DNA of 64,000 nt from Clytia hemisphaerica (lineage: Eukaryota; Cnidaria; Hydrozoa; Leptothecata; Clytiidae), in the NCBI GenBank assembly GCA_902728285.1, contig CACVBU010000682.1:1163005-1227004 (forward strand), in the 5' to 3' direction. Position 1 is the stretch's first letter. Each line of letters opens with the position of its first letter. Below are positions 55,130 through 64,000 of this stretch, in pieces. Under the pieces are notes generated by a model, which was given only the letters and a program-made list of their open reading frames with translations, was not told the DNA's origin and did no database searches. A program made the translations under genes and the position numbers.

Positions 55130-58100
55130 ATGGTGGAATGCTGTGAGGAAGTAAAGCTTCCCAATTTCTACGTCTCCATCATACTAGAATCGTTAGCATC
55201 ATTTCTCCTCGTTTTCATCGGTGGTTCAGTTTACGTCAAGTATGAACGTCCATACAACGTTTCAAACGTGTACGAAATAGCCGTTGTTTTTGGTGGAATG
55301 TTAACAGTGTTATCTGAATGTTTAAAAGATGTTTCGAAAGCTCATATCAACCCAATCATCACACTTGCTAGCACGTTGACAAAGAGGATTTCATTGCTTC
55401 GTGCTCTTTGTTACATTGTTTTTCAGTTTGCCGGTGGTAAGAGTTGTTCCTATCTTTTTCTACAAGTTTTACAGATAATGGAAACGTTTGTATCACCTAT
55501 GTTGAGACGACGCCCCTGGACTCTTTTAAAAATTTTTCAGGACCCCCTGGGAAAAAGTCCTCAGTTCTCATTGATTGACCACCCTGGATTTCTGACCTCG
55601 TCTTACTGACCAACCTGGATTTTTATACCCTTTACACCCTGGACCACACCTCCTCAACAGACTATTTCTGGAGTAGCCCAACCCACTTTTCTGAGCGTAA
55701 CTTGGCTTTTAAAACAACACAGTCTAGAGTGAACTAGTCCAGTTTTTTGGGATATTTCACTCTTTTTTTATCCACTGCTATATGATCCTTGCAATCTCTA
55801 AATAATGAATTCTGTTTTCTTCGTCCACGCCTCATCGATGTGACCACCATTTTTGCTTAACCCCCTTCTTTAACCTTCCATTATGATTTGTTGTTACATG
55901 GATAGCCTATAATCTAGGAATTTTAGACATTCTTTGGATTGTTCAAACAGTACTATCTATGAACTGAACTGAATTGAACTGAACATTAGGATTAGGACCA
56001 GGAATATAAAACAAGTCCAGAGCCTCCGATTACTCTCAGTAGATCTTTGCTTTCCTTTACAAAAAGTATTGTACCATTGAAAAATATGGTTTTATACAAA
56101 ATAAGCTCCTTCTATCATTAAAAGTTTCCGATAATCTGAAGTCTTTCATTTTAAGCATTGGCAGGCGTTTATGCATTAGACGCAATGGTACCTAAAGCGG
56201 CCGCGCGTGCGGTTGGAATGACCGTTTTGTCCGCCGACACAACACTACTCAAAGGATTGGTATTTGAAATGATTTTCTCCTTTATCTATACATGGATACA
56301 TTTCGCTTCAAGAAATTCGAGAGACACATTCAAAGGATTCAGTGGACCACTCGCTATTGGTATTTTCTACGCTTTAAGTCACATCATTTTAGTAAGTGTA
56401 TACCTTATCGGGGAAAACTTCATCGGGGAAAATCTTTATCGGGGAAAATTTTCGTCGGGGAAAAATTCGTCACTCGCTGGTAGTTGGTAAACGCATTAAG
56501 GGCTCTGACCATAGTGAATTTTTCATAATTGCCATGTTCAAAATGTGTTTTCTGACTGATGTAACCAACAAAACTATGGCATGTTATACATTTTCTGTTA
56601 GACAAACTATTCCTGAATCTGAAAATTCAAAAATTGCATTGAAAAAATTTGATGAAGAAGAAAATGAAGACTTTTGCGAGGAAGAGTATTTCAACTTTGA
56701 AGAGCTTAGTTTTGGCGAAGAAACAACATTTTGAAAAATTTTTCGCAGTAGATGGTGTATCTTTTACCGAACAATAAAAATTTTTGCGGAAAATTTTTGT
56801 AAATGCTTCTTTGTCTCGAAATCTTCAAAATAGTTGTTTTTCATCAATTTTTCATCTGGATTTTGCTTAAAAAAACAGTCATAACTTTTGACACATCTTT
56901 TTAGAAAAATTTTCCGCAAAATTTAAAATAGTTCAATTCTTTGCGGACAGTGTAAAGAAATTTTGAAACAAAAAAGTTAATTAACCATTAAAACTAAGCA
57001 CTTTTTGTAAAAGAGGGTGATGCAACATATTATTAACATCTTTTTAAAGTTCATAACGTCATTTTTGCAATTAAATTCTTAATTACTCTTACTAGTAAGG
57101 GATTCGATTAAAAAGCAATTTATAAAGGCAATTCTTTGTTAAAAGTGTTAAGGAACTTGAAATATAACTTTTATGTTCAAATACCAAAATCAATTTTTGG
57201 TCTATGGTCAGAGCCCTTAAGGCCGGGGAAAATTTTCGTCGGGGAAAATATCCGTCACTTGTCCAAAATATCGTCACTTTTCCCCGACGAAGTTTTCCCC
57301 GATAAGATAATAAGTATGGAGTGAGGAGGTGAATTCTTCAATTTACTTAGTATTTTACTGTGTACAGCTGAGTCTCTCTAACTCGAATGTCTCCTAACTC
57401 GAACAAGTTTCTTTTCCCTTTCTGTTAACAACACCTTATAAACCTTACTATATAACTCGAACAAGTTTTTTCATCCCTCCCCGTGCGGGTTCGCGTTCCA
57501 CTGCATAACAGCTATTGATTGAAAAGATAAATCAAACTTTTTCAAAATATAGTCAAAATTGCTAAACTAATGTTTTCGGACATCCTTCAAAAAATAATAT
57601 GTGCGCATTTTAGACTCATGGCTGACTCATCGAGGAGAGTGTAACTACAAAATAATTTTTTTTTTATCATTTACATTTTCTACATAGGTTGAGCACACTG
57701 GATGTAGCTTGAATCCAGCTCGTTCACTTGCACCGGCCATCTATGAAAACAACTTCAATGAATTATGGGTAAAGAATGCTTGCATTTTTTTAATCAAGTG
57801 AATCACAGCTTGGTGATCTTTCACTTTACAAAAGCTAAGCACACCGGGTACACCGCAATGCTTGTATTTTCTAGAACGGGATGAAATTACAATCTGTCAG
57901 TCAAATTATCTGTACAATTCATTTTATTTGCTCGAAACAAGTCAAATACTGTAAGGGGGATATATACAACATCCAGGATGGGCTTTTAGGATTTGGCTAA
58001 AAGTGGGCTAAAATTTCGTCTCCGGTGGGAAAGATACCCTACAATTTCAGCCCCACTGGGAAATTAACTTAGCTTTCATCCCAGTTCGAAATTCAATAGG

Positions 58101-59532
58101 AAAAATTGCACTCCAAAACCATCCCGTTGAATTATTTTCTGACCTGGGAACAAAAAAAAAATTTGTATCCATATTGGGATAATTTTCATCCCCATCATGG
58201 GAAGAAGTTCCACCGGGGCTGTGAGACAAGGGTGTTTTAAAGCTGTTCAAATTTTGTAAATTAATTCTTTGCATTTTCAGGGGCAGGAATGTTTAGAAAT
58301 CATCAGTTAACGGTTTTTTATAAGAACTTCAAACATTGAGTTTTGGTATCATATAGTTTATTCTTATATAAAACACGTGTATTACTTAGAATTCCAATTC
58401 CATACACTCGATTTCTTTCCCTTTAGGTTTTCATCATTGGGCCTTTTTTGGCGGGTGCTTTGTCTGGATTGGTTCATGACTTAATCATTCATAGGTCAAA
58501 AGGTCATCCCTACCCACGTGCTCGATCATGTAGTATCACATGTTGCAAGGTAAGATAGCAAAGAATTGAGAAATCTACAACATTTTTGAAGGACAATGAA
58601 CATTCCAAAAATTTAACCAATATTATCTTAATATTTTCTTTGTCACATCCTCGCGGGGAATGTAAATGTTACCAAGTCACTGAGAGTAAGTCAGATGTAT
58701 GTTTTATATAAAAAATCTATATTGGAAAAATCATTCTTATTTTCTGTTTTCTTTGTTTAAAAATTTCCTTAAAGAAAGGTAACCCAACTGGCACACAACG
58801 TTGTTTCAACGCTTATCTAACGTTCATAACGTCCATTTAACGTTAGATTAACGTTGAAACAACGTTGTGTGCCAGCTGGGAAACTAATCAGGTGCAAGAA
58901 CCTCAAATTTTTAAAGGAAGAAAAGTTTCGTCTCTAATTGATGAACAACCAATCTCGTACCTAGAGCCACTTACTCTTAGGTGCCAAATAAACGGGTTCC
59001 CCCGCTTGTTAATTTTTCGATTTTTTTCCAACCCCCCGGACGTTATTAGGACCCCCCCCCGTTTATTAATTTTTGAAAAAATTCCCAGCTCCCAAAAGGA
59101 AAGTTTCTTGTTTTACTCTAAAAAGCCTAAATTTAGTCTATTTTGACCCTTTTTAGGGTTTTTAAAAGTCCATACCCTCCGGGTAATTAGGCCCCCCCCG
59201 TTTATTTGATTTGAAAAATTTTTCCAACCCCCCCCCCATTTATACGAACCCTCCCCCGTTTATTTGGCACCTAAGAGTATACTACTTTTCAATTTTAATT
59301 TTCAACTTTCGTGAACCTTTCTGAATTTATCAAACAGCCAGTCCCTTAGGACTGGATACGATTTTAACTAAACATCAGGATATTTCATTTTCATTCTTAG
59401 CCATCTCGTGAAGAAGTAATTATGACAAATCGAAATGCTGTAGAGAAGGTGGAGAACAAAGTACTGACTAGTCATTCATCTGGTCCTGATATTATCATCT
59501 ATCCACCACTTGGCCAAGAGAAACTCGTTTAA
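55130..59532 (+). CDS. Aquaporin / MIP-family channel, five exons
   Basis: Membrane channel for water or small solutes. Exons by GT-AG joins: 55130-55436, 56165-56391, 57688-57768, 58427-58549, 59401-59532. Lengths add to 870 nt with all phases consistent, giving 289 aa and a TAA stop. The first pore motif is HINPI (an NPA variant with Ile), in the half-helix after FGGMLTVLSE. The second is a normal SLNPARS, retaining the pore-lining Arg. Six hydrophobic segments are present; exon 4 carries the last helix (VFIIGPFLAGALSGLVHDLI), which keeps the GP...AG pattern. The cytoplasmic tail of ~60 residues is charged. Length fits the family. The NPI variant suggests an unorthodox or diverged aquaporin; substrate cannot be assigned. 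All four introns contain repeat insertions. Splice sites were judged by eye. Confidence 0.88.
55471..55680. mobile_element. CCAGGGTGGTC element, copy 2, in aquaporin intron 1
   Basis: Shares ATCACCTATGTTGAG, repeated CACCCTGGATTT, and the end AGACTATTTCTGGAGTAGCCC with the copy at 40968. The left terminus is degraded. The open frame running from exon 1 into this element is intronic. Confidence 0.6.
55690..56160. other. Rest of aquaporin intron 1
   Basis: No gene or clear repeat, apart from GAACTGAACTGAATTGAACTGAA at 55961-55983, a short near-tandem word. Confidence 0.4.
56404..57306. mobile_element. TIR element of TCGGGGAAAA motif in aquaporin intron 2, split by a TTAA element
   Basis: Left end CTTATCGGGGAAAACTTC is inverted at the right as GAAGTTTTCCCCGATAAG. 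TCGGGGAAAA and GTCACTT words repeat on both sides. The 717-bp TTAA element sits inside it, so the original element was only about 180 bp. Confidence 0.75.
56500..57216. mobile_element. TTAA-targeting element, copy 3 (nested, aquaporin intron 2)
   Basis: TIR GGGCTCTGACCATAG and its inverse, with TTAA on both sides (56496-56499 and 57217-57220). More diverged from copies 1 and 2 than they are from each other, but the acidic reading frame is still open and here begins with an ATG (MCFLTDV..., to 56734). Confidence 0.85.
57365..57503. mobile_element. Pogo-like MITE in aquaporin intron 2
   Basis: TA then CAGCTGAGTCTCTCTAACTCGAA..., ending GGTTCGCGTTCCACTG. The right TA is not intact. Repeated TAACTCGAACAAGTTT inside. 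Confidence 0.5.
57960..58236. repeat. Repeat family R2 in aquaporin intron 3
   Basis: Shares CCGGTGGGAAAGATACCC, CCCCACTGGGAAATT and GTTCCACCGGGGCTGTGAG with the copy at 22852. Confidence 0.6.
58783..58880. mobile_element. Palindromic AACGTT MITE, copy 3, in aquaporin intron 4
   Basis: CCCAACTGGCACACAACGTTG inverted as CAACGTTGTGTGCCAGCTGGG; a 98-bp almost perfect palindrome and the least degraded of three copies. Confidence 0.8.
58972..59281. mobile_element. TIR element with poly-C/CCGTTTATT motif in aquaporin intron 4
   Basis: Ends ACTCTTAGGTGCCAAATAAA and TTTATTTGGCACCTAAGAGT. Inside, CCCCCCGTTTATT recurs four or five times. A 93-codon ORF across it is incidental. Confidence 0.7.
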
Positions 59533-59539
59533 GATCAAA

Positions 59540-59985
59540 AACTAAAATACAGACCGCACTGGTCAAAAAAAGTCAGAAAAACTCAAAAGGATGTAACATG
59601 GAAGGTCGTTTCAAAGTCGCAAAGCGTAATGGGTAATCAGGATCATTATGCGCTAATAACGACTTACTATTGGTCAAATGTTTTGAAAAATTTTGAAATT
59701 TTGATCTGACCGACCGGAAACCGTTATCGGGGCACAACCAGTCCTGATTACCCATGATCCATTTCGACTGTGAAATGGCCTATAAGAGCTGACAAACAAG
59801 TTTAATACTCTATACTTTAGAGATTTATGGCAATGAATTTTAAATATAAACGATTTATGTGAACGAGTTGTTTTCTTATGATAGATCACCCGGTTGATAT
59901 CGACTTGGAGGGAATCAAACACCCTTTTGTGTTGTTGCCATTTTTATAAAATTGAAATATGCGTAAGTTTGTAATCTTTTTTTTG
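59540..59985. other. 3' flank of the aquaporin
   Basis: CAGGATCATTATGC and GATTACCCATGATCC suggest a small inverted pair (59633-59760: GTAATGGGTAATCAGGA against TCCTGATTACCCATGA), perhaps a ~125-bp MITE. No gene. Confidence 0.45.
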
Positions 59986-59989
59986 TTCA

Positions 59990-60185
59990 ATAACTCTTTA
60001 ATACTTCCAATATGAAAATTTTTAGTTTCAAGCATAAAAATATTTTTAGTATGTTCTTATTTTCCCCATTTTTTATGTATGTATTGTTGTCCATTTTCCT
60101 AAGAAATTGGCTGTTTTCAAAACCGCAAAGCCTTAAACCCTCAAAATGTTCTTAACTTGTTCTTTACATTCTAGCCATCGAACAC
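59990..60185. repeat. TTATAAGAACA repeat family R3, copy 5
   Basis: Contains TGTTCTTATTTTCCCCATTTTTT, GTCCATTTTCCTAAGAAATTGG and AAAGCCTTAAACCC...TGTTCTTAACTTG, matching the copy at 5935 in the same orientation. Confidence 0.55.
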
Positions 60186-60510
60186 TGCAAAAAATCATTT
60201 CTTGTTAGAAGAAAAAAAATAACGAGTTAAGTAAAAACTTACTTAAGATGAGAAATATTTTCTATTCCGATAGGTAAGAAAAATTTTCTTAAAATTCTTT
60301 TAAGATAATTTTTCTTATACCATTAAGAAAATTTTTCTTATGTCAAGTATTTTTTACTTAACTTTATAAATAAATATTTTCTTGTGATGAGAAAATATCT
60401 TCTTTAATTTTCTTAAATCAAGAAAAAGTTCACATAAATTATCGGTAATAGAATACGCTACTATTTATAAGAAAAAGGAAAATATTACTATAAGAAATAT
60501 TCTTATAAAT
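60186..60510. repeat. CACTGC-ended element of reiterated AAGAAAA/TTTTCTT motifs
   Basis: Begins CACTGCAAAAAATC. The body repeats AAGAAAATTTTTCTTA and ACTTAACT words in both orientations. The right end is unclear. Confidence 0.45.
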
Positions 60511-60604
60511 CGTTAGAGCACCAGATAAAGTAGCTGGAAGACCTGGAATTTTATACACAACATAAATAGATTTTCATGGATAGTCACTCACTTTTCACTC
60601 TATC

Positions 60605-61243
60605 ATACAGCTGAGCTTATAAAATATTTATGGCTGGTACTAAAAACAGCACTGGTTAAAGCACTTGAAAGTAGACCACATCCATGAATTTTACTAAATA
60701 CCACTGACTCGTTCTTTCCCATTTTTACCTTCATACAGCTAAGCGAAAAATCGTTATGGCTGGTACTAAAAACAGCACCGTTTAAAGTACTTGAGAGTAG
60801 ACCACAAACATCCATGAATTTTCCTGAATACGCTGTCTCATTCTTTCCCATTTTTACCTTCATACAGCTAAGCGAAAAATCGTTATGGCTGGTACTACAA
60901 ACAGCACTGGTTAAAGTACTTGAGAGTAGACCACATCCATGAATTTTCCTGAATACGCTGACTCATTCTTTCCCATTTTTACCTTCATACAGCTAAGCGA
61001 AAATCGTTATGGCTGGTACTACAAACAGCACCGTTTAAAGTACTTGAGAGTAGACCACATCCATGAATTTTCCTGAATACGCTGACTCATTCTTTCCCAT
61101 TTTTACCTTCATACAGCTAAGCGAAAATCGTTATGGCTGGTACTACAAACAGCACTGGTTAAAGTACTTGAGAGTAGACCACATCCATGAATTTTCCTGA
61201 ATACGCTGACTCATTCTTTCCCATTTTTACCTTCATACAGCCA
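60605..61243. repeat. Minisatellite, ~125 bp unit, five copies
   Basis: CATACAGCT(A/G)AGC marks unit starts at 60605, 60732, 60861, 60986, 61110 and 61234, so units are 127, 129, 125, 124 and 124 bp. Later units are nearly the same, and small indels (AAAAA against AAAA, ACAAACATCC against ACATCC) explain the length differences. It is followed directly by a CACTG-type element. Confidence 0.9.
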
Positions 61244-61560
61244 CTGCACGAAATAAGGAGTCTACGCAGTTCCGTTTACCTCAGTAAACCCGTGCGCAAA
61301 CCTTTGTAAACATAATGTTTACAACGGGTTTACACTCTGCGTAAATACGAGGTTTCAGTTCTGTTGTAAATGTCTAAAAGTGAACTCCCTGCATGGCGTA
61401 AATTGGATGTTTACAAACGAATAAATATGAAGTTTCTGCATTTGTAAATGCGATCTTTACAAACAGTTGTAAATTTGGAGTTTACTGACTTGTAAATACG
61501 AGGTTTACAATGTAAAAATTATTTTTCTGTCAGTGCGCATATGTGATATTTACAGTGCAG
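61243..61560. mobile_element. CACTG-ended element of reiterated GTTTAC motif
   Basis: Starts CACTGCACGAAATAAGG and reaches TCTGTCAGTG at about 61537. TTTACAA, GTAAAC and GTAAAT words recur about 20 times in both orientations. CACTG...CAGTG termini with subterminal repeats are what CACTA/EnSpm elements show, but no target duplication was found. Confidence 0.5.
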
Positions 61561-61609
61561 TAATTTGAGTTTTACGCATCCTTTAAAACAGGTGAAACTA
61601 TATTTGCGC

Positions 61610-61745
61610 ATCTCAGTGGACACGAGATGATCTCGGAAGATCTCTCAGGCGTCTCGAAGACTTCTGACAGACGCACTGAGATGAAAGACCTATCAGACGT
61701 CCCTGAGATGTCTTTCTGGATGTCTGTTTGACGGATATTTGAGGT
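61610..61745. repeat. Reiterated AGATGTCT / GACGTCTC words
   Basis: CAGTGGACACGAGATGATCTC..., with GATGTCT, GACGTC and GTCTCGAAGAC recurring in both orientations. Same style as the neighbouring elements; ends undefined. Confidence 0.4.
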
Positions 61746-62009
61746 CAAAATGACGTTGAGTCTAGTCGATTAGACGTTCTGTTTTATTTATTCAAATGAC
61801 TTAGTTTAAACTATTAAAAATTACAAAAATATATTTCAAGGTCTTACAACCCAAAATTATCTCAGTTACTAATGAAAATTGTGTACCAAAATTTTTTTTG
61901 GTTAAGTTTGACTAATTTTTTAATGTTCCAATAGTTTATTGAAAGTTTTTTTCTACAGTATTGTACATGTTTTCTACCAGTTGAAAATGACAGGTCACAA
62001 CAGCAACAC

Positions 62010-62190
62010 TGGGAAAAATGTAAAAATTTCAACTAGTTTCCATTTTACGAAACTTTCACATTTCAACTAGTTTCCAGATTTGGAAATTTTTACAACGAGT
62101 TTCCTATAATTTCCAACATACGGAAATCTTACACTTGAAGTTTCAAAAGGAAATTTTTGGAAACTATTGGAAACTTTCTTATTTTGACAG
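62010..62190. repeat. CACTGGG-ended element of reiterated GGAAAC/GTTTCC motifs
   Basis: Starts CACTGGGAAAAATG. AACTAGTTTCCA, GGAAATTTTTA and GGAAACT recur in both orientations. Right end not found. Confidence 0.5.
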
Positions 62191-62194
62191 ACTT

Positions 62195-62830
62195 TCAAAA
62201 CGAAGGTTTATACACGGATTAATAATTACAATCAATTAATCAATGTTGTAAAAATGTCAAAGAATGATAAAAGTTGGTCGAGAACCCGGTTTACACGGCA
62301 CGCTTTATCAATTTGCCGTACGACTTGCTTGAGCTCTCAGACTTTGAAATTTTTGAGAAAAATTAAAAGGGTGTCGATCGAGGGCGCTTATACCGACTGC
62401 AGAATACCGCCCGTTATCAACATTTCAAAACTCGTCCCAGTTTCCCTTTCTTTCTCTGGCTTGGCGGCAAACAAGATGGCGATGGTTGATGCACCTCTTG
62501 CTTGATATGAAGGAAAGAATCACACAGTTAAGTACAAGTTTCTTGTCTGTTTGGAGCAATTCTTTTTGTCCATGTTCTGTTTAACCCTATTTCTTTGAAG
62601 TAATATTTTAATACAGTAGAAACGTCTTAGTCTATATAGAAAATACTGGTGTCCTGTCTTTTGTGGTTTATTTTTCTGAAGTTTATTTTCTTTACATTGA
62701 TTTTAAGTCGCTTTCAACACACAGGGTACAAGTTTAGTGAGCTGAAAAAAAACAAAAATTTCTTTCAACGGGTTTCTTTAAACAATAAAGCTTGGGTTTC
62801 AAGTGAATAAATTTTTGAGTGTAAGTCATA
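62195..62830. other. No convincing gene
   Basis: Less AT-rich around 62250-62510. An 83-codon ORF begins ATGTCAAAGAATGAT and contains AAGATGGCGATGG. No family is recognised and it has no splice partner in view. It could be a short exon. Confidence 0.3.
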
Positions 62831-62831
62831 T

Positions 62832-64000
62832 GATGATGGCTAGTAGTATATGGGTATTAGGGTTTACGACAAATAAATTTGTGGAAGAAAGAATTGGTTT
62901 TAAACCGCTTAGTCAAATACTTGTAAGTTTTAATTGTTCCCTGGGTCTACACATTTGTTGTGTATGTGGCATCTTTTGATAAAACTTGAGACCCGCTTTC
63001 ATAAAAAACTTTACGTATGGCTAGTTTATGAGTTTACGACAAATGAATTTGTGGAATAAAGAATTGATTTTAAACCGCTTAGTCAGATACGTAAGTTTTA
63101 TAATTGTTCTCTGGGTCTACACATTTGTTGTGTATGTGGCATCTTTAGATGAAACTTGACACCCGCTTTCATAAAAAACTTTACGTATGGCTAGTTTATG
63201 AGTTTACGACAAATGAATTGTGGAATAAAGAATTGATTTTAAACCGCTTAGTCAGATACGTGTAAGTTATAATTGTTCTCTGGGTCTACACATTTGTTGT
63301 GTATGTGGCATCTTTTGATGAAACTTGAGACCCGCTTTCATAAAAAACTTTACGTATGGCTAGTTTATGAGTTTACGACAAATGAATTTGTGGAATAAAG
63401 AATTGATTTTAAACCGCTTAGTCAGATACGTGTAAGTTATAATTGTTCTCTGGGTCTACACATTTTGTTGTGGTATGTGGCATCTTTTGATGAAACTTGA
63501 GACCCGCTTTCATAAAAAACTTTACGTATGGCTAGTTTATGAGTTTACGACAAATGAATTTGTGGAATAAAGAATTGATTTTAAACCGCTTAGTCAGATA
63601 CGTGTAAGTTATAATTGTTCTCTGGGTCTACACATTTGTTGTGTATGTGGCATCTTTTGATGAAACTTGAGACCCGCTTTCATAAAAAACTTTACGTATG
63701 GCTAGTTTATGAGTTTACGACAAATGAATTTGTGGAAGAAAGAATTGATTTTAAACCGCTTAGTCAAATACGTGTAAGTTATAATTGTTCTCTGGGTCTA
63801 CACTTTTGTTGTGTATGTGGCATCTTTTGATGTGTATGTGGCATCTTTTGATGAAACTTGAGACCCGCTTTCATAAAAAACTTTACGTATGGCTAGTTCA
63901 TGAGTTTACGACAAATGAATTTGTGGAATAAAGAATTGATTTTAAACCGCTTAGTCAGATACGTGTAAGTTATAATTGTTCTCTGGGTCTACACATTTGT
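62832..64000. repeat. Satellite array, ~170 bp unit, continuing past the window
   Basis: The marker TTACGTATGG recurs at 63011, 63181, 63350, 63522, 63692 and 63883 (spacings 170, 169, 172, 170, 191). The 191-bp unit has a 21-bp internal duplication (TGTGTATGTGGCATCTTTTGA). The first unit (62832 on) is the most diverged, as expected at an array edge. At least six and a half units are visible. The 71-codon ORF in it is not a gene. Confidence 0.93.

Noticed and set aside
55437..55609. Open frame continuing past aquaporin exon 1
   Set aside because: A good donor (GTAAGAG) and matching acceptor exist, and the downstream part is a copy of a TIR element.
56420..57277. Several 61-112 codon ORFs in aquaporin intron 2
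   Set aside because: They lie in the nested elements; only the acidic frame recurs between copies and is noted as part of the TTAA element.
60603..60863. 86-codon ORF on - in the minisatellite
   Set aside because: Internal repetition of MKVKMGKNE follows the ~125-bp repeat unit; later units break the frame.
62832..64000. Regularly spaced repeats resembling a CRISPR array
   Set aside because: Units are ~170 bp and similar over their whole length, with no unique spacers; the DNA is eukaryotic.

Overview
This window is AT-rich eukaryotic DNA from an animal. Genes have GT-AG introns, TATA-type promoters and noncoding leader exons. I see no bacterial-style operons, ribosome binding sites, CRISPR array or clear rRNA. 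Single-exon class A GPCRs, an aquaporin, a P-element/THAP9-type transposase and many TIR (terminal inverted repeat) elements fit an early-branching metazoan. The transposase and the first GPCR read as cnidarian-like to me. That placement is inference.

Layout. 0-19 kb has no convincing host gene. It is a graveyard of short DNA transposons, including a nest at 0.3-2 kb: a Harbinger-like element inside a hAT-like element inside a larger TIR element. 19.6-21.2 kb encodes a 556-aa rhodopsin-class GPCR with a very long third cytoplasmic loop. 22-45 kb carries four genes for small secreted cysteine-rich proteins ending in a CCTK...C block: genes A (22.3 kb, -), B (25.8 kb, +), C (36.2 kb, -) and D (44.8 kb, +). 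Each has a TATA box, a noncoding first exon, a leader intron carrying at least one repeat or transposon, and one coding exon. A and B are a head-to-head inverted duplication. D is flanked by two 292-294 bp direct repeats.

Between them lie a Tc1/mariner-like element (29.6-30.5 kb), an IS3-like integrase-fold transposase split in two frames at an A8 run (30.8-32.3 kb), and a 1.6 kb element whose inverted ends are arrays of one short motif (32.4-34.1 kb). 47-49.5 kb holds a P-element-type transposase missing its C-terminus and a frameshifted C2H2 zinc-finger fragment. 50-50.9 kb (-) encodes a second, divergent GPCR. 55.1-59.5 kb (+) is a five-exon aquaporin (289 aa) with an insertion in every intron. 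The right end holds a ~125 bp minisatellite (60.6-61.2 kb), elements built of reiterated motifs, and a ~170 bp satellite that runs off the window (62.8-64 kb).

The least explained items are the secreted CCTK family and a group of unrelated TIR families that share one architecture: the interior consists of repeated copies, in both orientations, of a short motif also found near the ends. All family names come from motif recognition by eye; no database search was possible.
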